Source: Affinundibacterium nitidum (GTDB lineage: Bacteria > Pseudomonadota > Gammaproteobacteria > Burkholderiales > Burkholderiaceae_D). From it: 64,000 nt of DNA. Below the pieces are notes generated by a model. The model saw only the letters and a list, made by a program, of their open reading frames with translations. It had not been told where the DNA came from and did no database searches. Position 1 is the stretch's first letter. Every line of letters starts with the position of its first letter. A program made the position numbers and the translations under genes. This document shows positions 7,758-16,867 of this stretch, in pieces. The DNA is taken from contig NZ_JACOFZ010000005.1 in NCBI RefSeq assembly GCF_014284155.1, forward strand, positions 62,001 through 126,000, in the 5' to 3' direction.

Positions 7758-10700
7758 TTAATAGTTATACGAGAAACGCAGATTGATACGGTTACTTTGA
7801 TTGTTCTGATTTGCGCTACTGCGAGTGATGTTCAATATCGTAACGATGCCGTTATTCCAATTCATGTCGGCGCCAAATGCGATTAAAGTGATGCGACGAT
7901 CAAGTTCATTGGTTGGAATCAGGTACACGGCATCTGGGAAATCGACATAGTTAATTTTCAAACTATTGCGTTTAGCAGTATCTTTCTGCACTTCCATCCG
8001 CAAACGTGGAATCAGTTTACCCCAGGGCGTTTCTATCGTCATTTCACTATTGAAACCTACCGTACTACGTTGACTGCGCATTGATTGCTGATGGTAGTGT
8101 AAGAGATAGGGCGTTGCTCCCGACTCGGTATAAGGGTCGAGTGAGAGATTCGACAAATCCATTTTGACAAATGGTGAGAACTTGATCATTGCCACATCAA
8201 GATCTCCACTCACAGAGCTAGACGAAAATGCTTGTGTGCCATTCCATTCGCCGTATGCGAGAGATCCTGAATTGCTTTCATATCGTTGGTAGCGATTACC
8301 AATTCGATTGGCACCTGCGACAAAAGAGAGGCGCATGGCTGGGATCAACTGTGTACTGATGTAACTTGCGATGGTGTTGGCCGATGCTGTCATATTGACG
8401 CCCGCTTGTGCTAATTCATTGTGGTCGCGTGCGTAACCGAGCCCAATACCGATCGTGGTACTTGAAGATCCGAAACAGCGGTCTGCACCAGCGCTATAAC
8501 CCATGGTGGTGTATTTGCTGCCGTCACGACCACGATACGAACCGTAGCTATTGAGTCCAGATACCCATGCGCCAATTTGACCGCAGGTTTTATTGTTACC
8601 TGCTTCATCTGATTTAGTGGTGCTGCGACTTTGTGAAGCGATTTCTAGTAGGCGACCATTGAATTGATCAATTTGAACTTGCTCGAAATGCCGGACAACG
8701 GCTGTGGTCGCGTTGTGTACGCCAACCACGCTACGATCGATAGAAGGATCAGGGCGAGCGGTGACCGTAATTGCTAACTCCGTAGGAAGTGAGCTGCCCC
8801 CCACCGCTTTGGCGATGAACATGAGGCTATCGTTACCGCTGTAATTGGGGCTGGCGGTATAGCTTAGGTTGCTGCCACTGATGCTCACGGTGCCGTGTAG
8901 TGGAGTGCTAGCGAGTGCTAGACTAATGCCGGTAAACGTGGGCCCCGTCACATAGCGCGAGAGGTCAATGGTCGCGGTACGACCACTCTCAACGCTCAGG
9001 CTCGCTTTGCTGGCGACCGGAGCTGCTGCAGTAACGGCTATACTTACGTCAAAACTCGCGAAAACACCATTACTACCTACAGCTGAAACGCGTAAGCTGT
9101 CATTGCCCACGAAATTCGTGCTCGGTGTGTACGACAATCCAATTCCATTCACATTCGCGCTGCCATGTATTGGAGTCGTAGTGATCGTCAAACTTGTCGC
9201 ACCGGCCAACGCCGGCAGGTTCACGGCATTTGTTTGGCTATTGGCTTGCACAACCAAACTTAAAGGGTTAACTGTGACTGGCCTCACATCGATATTGATT
9301 ACGGCTGGAGATGAACTACCACTCAGGCCGTTTGCTGCGACGCTGATGCTATCGCTACCAACGAAGCCCGAAGTTGGTGTGTAGATCAGCGTTAAACCAT
9401 TGACGCTTACCGTTCCGTGACCAGGATTGCCACTGATCGTCAAACTGCTAACCAAGCCAGAAACTGACGGCGTAATAACATTTGCAGAGCTATTGGCATT
9501 GACGCTGATATTAGTGGCGGTAATTACGGGCGGTGGTGCTGTAACAGTGATGCTGAGCGTGGCGGCAGTCGATACGCCGCCTGGGCCAAACGCAGTAACA
9601 CCGATACTGTCCGTACCAACATAACCAACGACAGGCACATACACGATATCCAAACCGTTGACGGCAGCCGAACCATGCGCAGGTGGGGCGGTGATCGTTA
9701 AAGTGTTGACGATGCCTGTAATCGGTGGACGTATCGTGTTGTTGGCGCTATTGGCGATCACAGCGGTACTCACAGGTGTAATGACAGGTGCAGGTAAGTT
9801 CACGGTGATTGCCAATGTTGTGGCGCTGGAAGTACCGCCGGGGCCAGTCGCGGTTACGCTGATACTGTCTGTTCCTGCATAGTTAGCATTTGGTGTGTAA
9901 GAGATCGACATGCCGTTGACGACCGCTGTACCATGACTTGGAGAAGCGACGATATTGAGTGTATTCGCGATCCCAGAAATCGATGGTGTGATGAGATTGC
10001 CCGTGGTGTTACCATCGACATTCGTGTTGCTGGTGGCAATACTCGGGGCGCGCGCAACGACGTTGAGTGTCAGTGTGCCTGTGTTTGAAACTCCACCAGG
10101 ACCGCTGGCGAAGAGAGTGATAGTGTCGGTACCGATGTAACCAGCGGTTGGTGTATAGATGATGTTGAGGCCGTTGACGCTCGCTGTTCCGTGAGAAGGG
10201 GTTTGCCTAATCGTGATCGAAGTTGCGGTGCCGGTGATGCTAGGGATGAGTGTGGTTGAGGTGCCATTCGCATCGATATTAGTCGTGCTGGATGTCAAAC
10301 TTGGCGCCACAGCGGCGACGGTAAGTGAGATGGTAGCGACTGCTGAAGTGCCGCCTGGCCCAGTTGCTGTGTAGTTGATGCTATCCGTGCCAAAATAATT
10401 CGTGGCTGGCGTGTAACGTATCGTCGTACCGTTGATGCTAGCGGTACCGTGACTGGGCCCCGACGTAATGTTGACGCTACTGACATCGCCTGAGGTACTC
10501 GTCGCGATGCTGTTATTACTGCTATTTTGCAAAACACTTTGTGTGACATTATTCGCATCTGGTGCGCCCGCTGCTACCGTTACAACTAAGGTCGTGCTGT
10601 AGGAAACAGTAGCAGAAAAATTGGAGGCGAATACATCAATGTTGAACGTGTAGGTGCCAGCCGCGGTTGGTGTACCCGATAACACCATATGATGACCCGA

Positions 10701-11006
10701 AGTCGACGGTGGTGGTGCATTGATCGTGGAAATGCTGATACCTGCTGGCGCTGTGCCATTGAGTGTATAAGTATTGTCGATAGTACCTGTACCATTAAAG
10801 GTCTGGCTGAAAGACTGCCCTTCAGTCATAGAAATATTGATAGTGGCGGCAGAGTTCAAGGTCGTCTGCGCATGCGCAAAAATCGGTAAAGTGATCAAAC
10901 CACATAAAAATACTTTAATCACAAACGATAAATTTTTGTTTCTAGATCCACGCTTAAAGCATAGAAACAGAAAAGCATGAAGTGCTTGAATGGGGTTACG
11001 GCTCAT
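7758..11006 (-). CDS. Autotransporter (type Va) with seven Ig-like repeats in the passenger
   Basis: 1082 residues from the ATG at 11006 (a GTG precedes it). A long basic N-region and a hydrophobic core end in PIFAHA, giving an extended signal peptide of about 46 residues. A putative Ig domain (SGTPTAAGTYTFNI) is followed by seven tandem repeats of about 85 residues (about 147-750), each with HGTASVNG, Y-G-T/N-D-S and GPGGTS-like motifs. The last ~300 residues look like an outer-membrane barrel (GAWVSGLNSYGSYRGRDG, GIGLGYARDH) ending in aromatic NLRFSYNY. Probably a cell-surface adhesin or structural protein. The divergent neighbour is a secreted S41 protease, so processing of the passenger by it is a speculation. 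Confidence 0.87.
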   Translation of the reverse strand: MSRNPIQALHAFLFLCFKRGSRNKNLSFVIKVFLCGLITLPIFAHAQTTLNSAATINISMTEGQSFSQTFNGTGTIDNTYTLNGTAPAGISISTINAPPPSTSGHHMVLSGTPTAAGTYTFNIDVFASNFSATVSYSTTLVVTVAAGAPDANNVTQSVLQNSSNNSIATSTSGDVSSVNITSGPSHGTASINGTTIRYTPATNYFGTDSINYTATGPGGTSAVATISLTVAAVAPSLTSSTTNIDANGTSTTLIPSITGTATSITIRQTPSHGTASVNGLNIIYTPTAGYIGTDTITLFASGPGGVSNTGTLTLNVVARAPSIATSNTNVDGNTTGNLITPSISGIANTLNIVASPSHGTAVVNGMSISYTPNANYAGTDSISVTATGPGGTSSATTLAITVNLPAPVITPVSTAVIANSANNTIRPPITGIVNTLTITAPPAHGSAAVNGLDIVYVPVVGYVGTDSIGVTAFGPGGVSTAATLSITVTAPPPVITATNISVNANSSANVITPSVSGLVSSLTISGNPGHGTVSVNGLTLIYTPTSGFVGSDSISVAANGLSGSSSPAVINIDVRPVTVNPLSLVVQANSQTNAVNLPALAGATSLTITTTPIHGSANVNGIGLSYTPSTNFVGNDSLRVSAVGSNGVFASFDVSIAVTAAAPVASKASLSVESGRTATIDLSRYVTGPTFTGISLALASTPLHGTVSISGSNLSYTASPNYSGNDSLMFIAKAVGGSSLPTELAITVTARPDPSIDRSVVGVHNATTAVVRHFEQVQIDQFNGRLLEIASQSRSTTKSDEAGNNKTCGQIGAWVSGLNSYGSYRGRDGSKYTTMGYSAGADRCFGSSSTTIGIGLGYARDHNELAQAGVNMTASANTIASYISTQLIPAMRLSFVAGANRIGNRYQRYESNSGSLAYGEWNGTQAFSSSSVSGDLDVAMIKFSPFVKMDLSNLSLDPYTESGATPYLLHYHQQSMRSQRSTVGFNSEMTIETPWGKLIPRLRMEVQKDTAKRNSLKINYVDFPDAVYLIPTNELDRRITLIAFGADMNWNNGIVTILNITRSSANQNNQSNRINLRFSYNY
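8760..10568 (-). repeat. Seven tandem ~85-residue Ig-like coding repeats
   Basis: Within the autotransporter, seven consecutive units share the pattern ITPSISG, HGTASVNGL, YTPTAGYIGTDSI, GPGGVS and LTITV. The three N-terminal to central units are most alike; the two nearest the barrel (GNDSL instead of GTDSI) are most diverged. DNA identity between units is partial, so this is old domain duplication rather than recent slippage. Confidence 0.85.
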
Positions 11007-11313
11007 CACGATGTTTCACTTTCTGTATCGGTTAAACGATTTGATTCATGTCATGATCAACGGCGATATCCCCCAAAATGCTGGTGGCGTAGAGACCATA
11101 GTCGACATCAATAGATTTTTTATAATGACAATTTTAGTCGTTTATCGATTGGTTTCGACAGAAACCCAGTTCTAGCAATGCTTTCGGTAGCGAGAAGGCG
11201 GTTTATGTGTTCAAAAAAGAGACAGTCGAACAGGCAAATAACGACTTGGTGCCGGAATCCGAACGAGGCTTTCTTAAAGGTAAGAACTCAAGCTGAAGTA
11301 TTGGTGAGAGTGC
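11007..11313. other. Intergenic region between divergent surface-protein genes
   Basis: About 307 bp without a supported gene. It must hold promoters for both flanking genes. A TATAAT box lies at 11121-11126 on plus, but I find no good -35 at 16-18 nt. A 53-codon open stretch at 11138-11296 on plus lacks a start codon and looks fortuitous or relic. No clear inverted repeat operator was seen. Confidence 0.4.
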
Positions 11314-13500
11314 ATGGTCAAAAGATATAATACGAGTACTAATAAAGTAGTGTGGAGTGGGGTGATGATGGTGACGAAGCTAAATGATGCCAAGTTGTGG
11401 GGAATGTTTTTCTCTCTGCTTTTGATGCTGAGTGCTTGTGGTGGAAATTCTGAACAAGCTAAAACGATTCCGCAATTTGCTGCAGCGCCGATGCTTTCGC
11501 CGCCAACTGCCGATGAGACTTTTGTGCTTAAAGGACCGCGAAGTAACTTCACCATCACTCGTATCAGTGTCGGTTTTGTGCTCAGTGATAAAGTCGGAAA
11601 TGAAGGATCCATCACGATCAAGGGTAAAAAGCTGCTTGTGTTCGATGATGTTCGTGTGAATCTTGATATGCGTGATTTCGCCAGCATGGTGACCGCACAA
11701 ACCTTGGATTCGATAATCGATTTATACGCCGTTTTTTTAACGAGGGTGCCGGACGCCGATGGTTTGGCTTATTGGATCGATCAGTATAACAATGGCTTAA
11801 CGCTTGATCGGATGGCAGATCACTTTTATCGCGCTGGTTTGCAATATCCAGTACTCACTGGATATTCAAGTAGCTCGAGTAATCGCGATTTTATTTTACA
11901 GGTTTATAAGAATGGACTCGGGCGCAAAGACGCGAGTGCACCGACCGTAACAGAATTAGATTACTGGGCCGGGCAGCTGGATAAAGGCCTGGCACGCGGG
12001 CGTGCCGCGCGCATGATTCTAACGTCCGCACGTCAATTCCGTAACGATGCACAATGGGGCTGGGTCGTGAAGTTATTGGATGGGCGAAACAAAGTCGCAC
12101 GCATGTTTGCCGTCGATCAAGGTCTCAATTACTTGAGTGAGACAGATACAATCGGTAAGACCATGACCATATTAAGCTTGGTCACACCCGAAAGTACTTT
12201 TCTACCAGAGCGAATGATCCCTACTTCGGAACTGACATTCAGTTTGAACGCGACGCCATTTTATGGATATCTCGCCGAAGTGTGTACACCAGTTGGCAAG
12301 CAGAGCTGGGTTCGTGCTCATCTTGATGACGTGTATTTGTGGTACAAAGAAATTGTTGATGTCCCAGTCTCGCCAACGACTCCCGATACAGCATACTTCG
12401 ATGCATTGCTGGTCAAGAGTAAAGATAAATTTAGTTTCACCGCTTCTCAAGCATCTATCGATGGCTACTTTCAAAGTGGAACCAGTGTCACCTACGGATA
12501 CACTTTGCTACGGCAAGGAACGCGTTTGCGCGTGGTTTATGTGCAGCCAGGCTCGCCCGCGGATAAAGCGGGCTTGAAACGAGGCGCAACGATTGCTCAG
12601 GTGGACGGCACTTCTCTCGCTCAGCCGGCAAATGATGTGCAATACAACGCTTTGTATCCAAGTAAATCAGAGACTCATAGTTTCGATATTGTTGATCCGG
12701 GACAAACGCAAGCGCGCACTGTCAGCATGACAGCGATTAATATGTCTAGTTCTCCTGTACTGAATAGCCAGGTGCTTAATGCAGACGGTAAAAAGTATGG
12801 CTATATGGTGTTTAACGATCATATCCAGTCAGCTGAGCAACCGTTGATTGATGCGATGACTCAATTCAAGCAAGCCAATGTCGACGAACTGATACTCGAT
12901 CTCCGCTATAACGGTGGAGGTTACCTCTATATCGCGGATGAAGTGGCCGCAATGATAGGGGGGAGCCGGACGGCCGGTAAAGTTTTCGAACAACTGCAAT
13001 ACAACGAAAAGTATTTTGCCCGCACGAACGCAGGCACAACGATGTTTTACGCCTATGACACTAAAAGCCGTCCATTACCCACACTAAATTTATCGCGCGT
13101 TTTCGTTCTGACTGGAAGTCGTACCTGTTCAGCGAGCGAGTCGATCATCAATAGTTTGACGCCCTTTATGGAAGTGATCTTGATCGGTGAAAACACCTGC
13201 GGTAAACCTTATGGATTCCGACAAGCCAATAATTGCAGCATGGCCTATTTTGCGATTCAGTTCTCAGGCGTCAATGCGCTAGGTAAGGGCGATTACGTCA
13301 ATGGTTTTGCACCCCAATGTAAGGTCGCGGACGACCTCGATCATCTGTTAGGCGATACGAGCGAAGCACGCTTGGGTGCCGCCTTGCATTATGCAAAAAA
13401 TGGCAGTTGTCCAGCAAGTAATGGCTCAGTGAGTGGCCCACCGCCGGGGAAAGTCGAAGCTGATCCTTACCCTTGGCGCAGTATTCGTTTATTGAATTGA
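11314..13500 (+). CDS. Lipoprotein S41-family protease with DUF4214 and PDZ domains
   Basis: 728 residues from the ATG at 11314 (GGTGAG SD); an ATG at 11365 would give a shorter, more normal signal peptide. The lipobox is LSAC. Order: DUF4214-like region (about 125-241; TLDSIIDLYAVFLTRVPDAD, then YWAGQLDKG), PDZ (about 393-443; VQPGSPADKAGLKRG) and peptidase S41 (about 523-635; LILDLRYNGGGYL). The likely nucleophile is Ser606 in TCSASE and the general base Lys631 in TCGKPYGF; the 25-residue spacing matches the C-terminal processing protease family. It should act in the periplasm or at the surface. DUF4214 is often found in secreted and surface proteins, so it may localise the protease. The substrate is unknown. 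Confidence 0.87.
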   Translation: MVKRYNTSTNKVVWSGVMMVTKLNDAKLWGMFFSLLLMLSACGGNSEQAKTIPQFAAAPMLSPPTADETFVLKGPRSNFTITRISVGFVLSDKVGNEGSITIKGKKLLVFDDVRVNLDMRDFASMVTAQTLDSIIDLYAVFLTRVPDADGLAYWIDQYNNGLTLDRMADHFYRAGLQYPVLTGYSSSSSNRDFILQVYKNGLGRKDASAPTVTELDYWAGQLDKGLARGRAARMILTSARQFRNDAQWGWVVKLLDGRNKVARMFAVDQGLNYLSETDTIGKTMTILSLVTPESTFLPERMIPTSELTFSLNATPFYGYLAEVCTPVGKQSWVRAHLDDVYLWYKEIVDVPVSPTTPDTAYFDALLVKSKDKFSFTASQASIDGYFQSGTSVTYGYTLLRQGTRLRVVYVQPGSPADKAGLKRGATIAQVDGTSLAQPANDVQYNALYPSKSETHSFDIVDPGQTQARTVSMTAINMSSSPVLNSQVLNADGKKYGYMVFNDHIQSAEQPLIDAMTQFKQANVDELILDLRYNGGGYLYIADEVAAMIGGSRTAGKVFEQLQYNEKYFARTNAGTTMFYAYDTKSRPLPTLNLSRVFVLTGSRTCSASESIINSLTPFMEVILIGENTCGKPYGFRQANNCSMAYFAIQFSGVNALGKGDYVNGFAPQCKVADDLDHLLGDTSEARLGAALHYAKNGSCPASNGSVSGPPPGKVEADPYPWRSIRLLN

Positions 13501-13516
13501 CGGCAGTGGAGATAAA

Positions 13517-13542
13517 AAAGGCTAGGTAATCACCTAGCCTTT
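13517..13542. terminator. Bidirectional rho-independent terminator
   Basis: AAAGGCTAGGT and ACCTAGCCTTT form an 11-bp perfect stem with an AATC loop between the convergent protease gene and gshA. An A-run before and a partial T-run after the stem allow use on both strands. Confidence 0.85.
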
Positions 13543-13564
13543 CTTGTATGTCGACACGCAAATT

Positions 13565-15181
13565 TTATGGGCCGTCACAGCAAATCTGGCTAGAAGTTCT
13601 CGAGCGATAGTCTTCGATGAATTCGTCGAAACTACCGGATTGATTTTGTTCCATCTGTTGTTGCTCGAGCAGCGAATCAGCCGCCAGTTTATCGAAATAG
13701 TCGATTACAGCAGGAGTTGGCGGCTGTTGGCGGAAATGTGTCGCCATTGCCACACTTTGTTGTAAGGCGAACTCAGCGTAGGAGTTATTGGCTGTGCGAA
13801 TTTTCTCGAGTACGCGCGCTGATGGGGTGAGATTTGGATCGCGTAGTTTCGCTGCCTGCAGTTCCAAACTCTCCGTATGTTGATGATGGGTAGCCTGCTG
13901 GTCCAACACCTCCGCCAAAATACGGATTTTCTCGATTAATTCTAAGCCCCAATCTTGCAAGGAAACCGACGCGCCATGACGTTGCAATTCTAGACCTGGT
14001 TGTCGTCCATACTTGACCGTTTTGGCAAAGTTGGAGAGATTTTCTTGGCCTTCTTCTTGATTTGTACTTGGGCTCTCTTCTAGTGCGCAAAACAGTAAAA
14101 ACGCATCAAGGAAACGGGATGTGCTGAGGTTGATTCCCAATGGTTCAAAAGGGTCGACATCCATGCAACGGACTTCAATGTATTGAACGCCACGAGAGCA
14201 CAAGGCTTCAACAGGTCGCTCGCCACTCTTGATAACCCGTTTAGGACGAATCGTCGCGTAAAACTCGTTTTCAATTTGTAGTACGTTTGAATTAATCTGC
14301 ACCCACTCGCCATCTCTCTTTACGCCCAGCTGTTCATAGGGCGCGTGTGGCTTCCTGACTGCGAGAGAAAGGCTACGCATGTATTCCATGAGAGTGTTGT
14401 AGGGTGGCACCAAACCATCTTGTACATTGTTTTGATAGCCCAGATCACTCATGCGCAGGCTAGTTGCATAAGGCAAATAAAGTGTGTCGTCCGATAGGGT
14501 CTCTAGGTTATGACTACGACCGCGCAAGAAACTGCTTGAGAGTGCAGGGGAGGCGCCGAATAGATACATGAGCAACCAGCTATAGCGATGGAAGTTGCGA
14601 ATCAATCCTATATAACTCTCAGATTGAAAATCCATATCGCTACGAGAATCTTTTGCGTCAACTTTTAACAACTTCCATAAATCTTCGGAAAGCGAGTAGT
14701 TGTAATGAATGCCCGCAATGCATTGCATACTTTTACCATAGCGAAGAGCTAAGCCACGACGGTAAACATGTTTGATCATGCCAATATGTGAAGTGCCGTA
14801 CCACGCGATAGGGATATCTTTTTCGTCAGGTAACTGGCAAGGCATGGACTGATTCCATAACATTTCATCGCCAAATTTCGTATACGTGAATCTGTGGATA
14901 TCGTCTAATTTTTGTAATGCAATCGCAATATCTTGTTCTGCTGGCGTGATAAATTCCAACAGAGATTCAGAATAATCAGTCGTAATCAGCGGATTAGTTA
15001 ACGCAGAGCCCAGCGCAGGCGGATGTGGCGTTAGTTTCAATTGCCCTTTGCTATCCACTCGTAAGGTTTCGCGCTCTATTCCGCGCAGGCCTTGGCCAAG
15101 CAAAGCGAGGTTTGCTTGTGAGGAAATGAGTTGGAGGCGCTGCTGTAGCACCGGGGAATTGGCGTTATTCAAATCAAACAT
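13565..15181 (-). CDS. gshA: Glutamate-cysteine ligase (GshA, enterobacterial type)
   Basis: 538 residues from the ATG at 15181; an ATG at 15202 would add seven residues, and neither has a well-spaced SD. It makes gamma-glutamylcysteine, the first step of glutathione synthesis. Evidence is the family N-terminus (LLGQGLRGIERETLRV), TTDYSESLLEFITP, the region MQCIAGIHYNYSL and YIEVRCMDVDPFEPLGI near residue 320. Length is close to the ~518 of E. coli GshA. The exported glutathione peroxidase at 22773 could use its product indirectly. It stands alone between a terminator and a divergent Hsp70 gene. Confidence 0.95.
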   Translation of the reverse strand: MFDLNNANSPVLQQRLQLISSQANLALLGQGLRGIERETLRVDSKGQLKLTPHPPALGSALTNPLITTDYSESLLEFITPAEQDIAIALQKLDDIHRFTYTKFGDEMLWNQSMPCQLPDEKDIPIAWYGTSHIGMIKHVYRRGLALRYGKSMQCIAGIHYNYSLSEDLWKLLKVDAKDSRSDMDFQSESYIGLIRNFHRYSWLLMYLFGASPALSSSFLRGRSHNLETLSDDTLYLPYATSLRMSDLGYQNNVQDGLVPPYNTLMEYMRSLSLAVRKPHAPYEQLGVKRDGEWVQINSNVLQIENEFYATIRPKRVIKSGERPVEALCSRGVQYIEVRCMDVDPFEPLGINLSTSRFLDAFLLFCALEESPSTNQEEGQENLSNFAKTVKYGRQPGLELQRHGASVSLQDWGLELIEKIRILAEVLDQQATHHQHTESLELQAAKLRDPNLTPSARVLEKIRTANNSYAEFALQQSVAMATHFRQQPPTPAVIDYFDKLAADSLLEQQQMEQNQSGSFDEFIEDYRSRTSSQICCDGP

Positions 15182-15458
15182 CCTTATCACTGGAATCGGC
15201 ATCAATTACGTCAGACGCGATAGCATAGCCGAAATTTGAGTTTCGCATATTGTCTTGGATTTTTTCTCTTTGTTTTCAATTAAGTATTGGCTTATGTCAT
15301 CTACCTGTCACGAAATTTCAGTAGAAAATGTTGGTAAAACTTGCGATGCAAACACGTTTTAAGCGGTGCAGTTGCAGGCGCATGCATAATTTTCCGTAGT
15401 GATTCGCATAGTTTGGTTTAAGATCTCGGCTTTGTTGCGGTTTGGTTGAAGGATAGTA

Positions 15459-16736
15459 ATGGCATACGCATGTGGATTGGATTTTGGTACCTCAAATTCC
15501 ACGGTTGGAGTTTATCAAGACGAACAAATCGTTTTGGCTCAATTAGAGGACGATAAAGTAACGCTGCCTTCGGTCGTGTTTTTCAATGCAGACCTTGACG
15601 AAGTAAGCTATGGCCGAGCTGCTTTGACTGATTATCTTGATGGCTACGAAGGGCGTTTAATGCGCTCAATGAAGAGCTTACTGGGGACAGGGCTCATCGA
15701 AGGGCATACCGAGGTACAAGGACGACGAATCTCCTACAAGAGCTTATTGGCTCAGTATATTCAAGAGCTCAAGCGTCGTTCTGAAATAAATGTAAAGCAG
15801 AGTTTTAAACACGCTGTTTTTGGACGTCCTGTGCATTTTATCGATGATGACCTTAAAGCCGATCAACTCGCGGAAGCGACGCTCAAAGAAATTGCGATCA
15901 GTGCAGGCTTTCAAGAAGTGAGTTTTCAATTTGAACCAATTGCAGCAGCGTTAGATTATGAATCTCGCTTAAATCGAGAAGAGTTAGTACTAATTGTTGA
16001 TATTGGAGGAGGTACATCTGATTTTTCAATTGTGCGTCTATCGCCAGAGCGCAAGCGCTCGACCGATCGGCAGCAGGATATTTTGAGCAATTCAGGTGTC
16101 CATATTGGTGGAACAGATTTCGATAAGTATCTCAGCCTACAAAAATTTATGCCGCTTCTTGGCTTAGGTGGAAAGCTGCTTGGCGGAGCTGATATGCCAT
16201 CAGCAAATTACTTCAACTTAGCAACATGGCATACGATCAATTTGGTCTACGCACAGAAGGTAGTACGCGAAATTCAAGACTTGCAGCACGACATTGCTGA
16301 TCCTGCATTGCGAGAAGCTTGCGCGAGGTTCTTGTATTTGATTGAAGAGCGAAACGGACATTGGCTGGCGATACAGGCTGAAGATGCGAAGATCAGATTG
16401 AGCAGTGAAGCCGTAGTCGAACCCCATTTAGATCGATTGAGAACGAAAGATAAATTGGCTGTCGTTCCACAACTACAAATTGCCGAGCAAGATTTTCGCG
16501 CAGCGGTCTCGCCGCTGCTGGACGAGATTTGCAATACGGTCGAGCACAGTTTGCGACAGGCGATGGTGGGCGTTGATGCTATAGACACCATTTATTTCAC
16601 TGGCGGCGCCAGTGGGGTGAAGGGTTTGCGTCAGAAATTGGCAACACTTTTGCCAAGCGCAAAACAGGTCGATGGCGACATTTTTGGGAGTATAGGCTCT
16701 GGCTTAGGCTGGGAAGCCCACCGCCGCTACGCCTGA
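15459..16736 (+). CDS. yegD: Hsp70-family protein (YegD type)
   Basis: 425 residues. ATPase-fold protein related to DnaK but without the full substrate-binding domain. It has the phosphate-1 loop GLDFGTSNSTVGVY at residue 6, the phosphate-2 loop LVLIVDIGGGTSDFSIV near 180, and the adenosine motif YFTGGASGVKGL near 380. The segment QFEPIAAALDYE is typical of actin-like ATPases. YegD proteins are probable chaperone-like ATPases of undefined client. The ATG follows a good AAGGA SD. It is divergent from gshA with about 277 bp between them, and is single-gene. Confidence 0.88.
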   Translation: MAYACGLDFGTSNSTVGVYQDEQIVLAQLEDDKVTLPSVVFFNADLDEVSYGRAALTDYLDGYEGRLMRSMKSLLGTGLIEGHTEVQGRRISYKSLLAQYIQELKRRSEINVKQSFKHAVFGRPVHFIDDDLKADQLAEATLKEIAISAGFQEVSFQFEPIAAALDYESRLNREELVLIVDIGGGTSDFSIVRLSPERKRSTDRQQDILSNSGVHIGGTDFDKYLSLQKFMPLLGLGGKLLGGADMPSANYFNLATWHTINLVYAQKVVREIQDLQHDIADPALREACARFLYLIEERNGHWLAIQAEDAKIRLSSEAVVEPHLDRLRTKDKLAVVPQLQIAEQDFRAAVSPLLDEICNTVEHSLRQAMVGVDAIDTIYFTGGASGVKGLRQKLATLLPSAKQVDGDIFGSIGSGLGWEAHRRYA

Positions 16737-16867
16737 AGTCCAAAATGGTCTGATTGTCTTCTAGACATGATTGTGTTTTTGCTCTCTCTAAAGTGTTGCA
16801 CGGCAACTTGCTTGCGATATACTGAAAGAAAAACTTTATGTGAGTTTTACACTCAAATGGGGGCAGC

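Noticed and set aside
8968-10140. Several open frames on the plus strand opposite the autotransporter
   Set aside because: They mirror the repeated coding units on the minus strand, have no SD, and share one codon-phase pattern; they are shadows of the real gene.
8760-10568. Tandem repeats considered as a CRISPR array
   Set aside because: Unit length is about 255 bp, units are imperfect and continuously coding; no short identical repeats with unique spacers.
11138-11296. A 53-codon open stretch on plus between the autotransporter and the protease, resembling a broken gene end
   Set aside because: It has no start codon or SD, and an open run of this length is common by chance; no recognisable domain.
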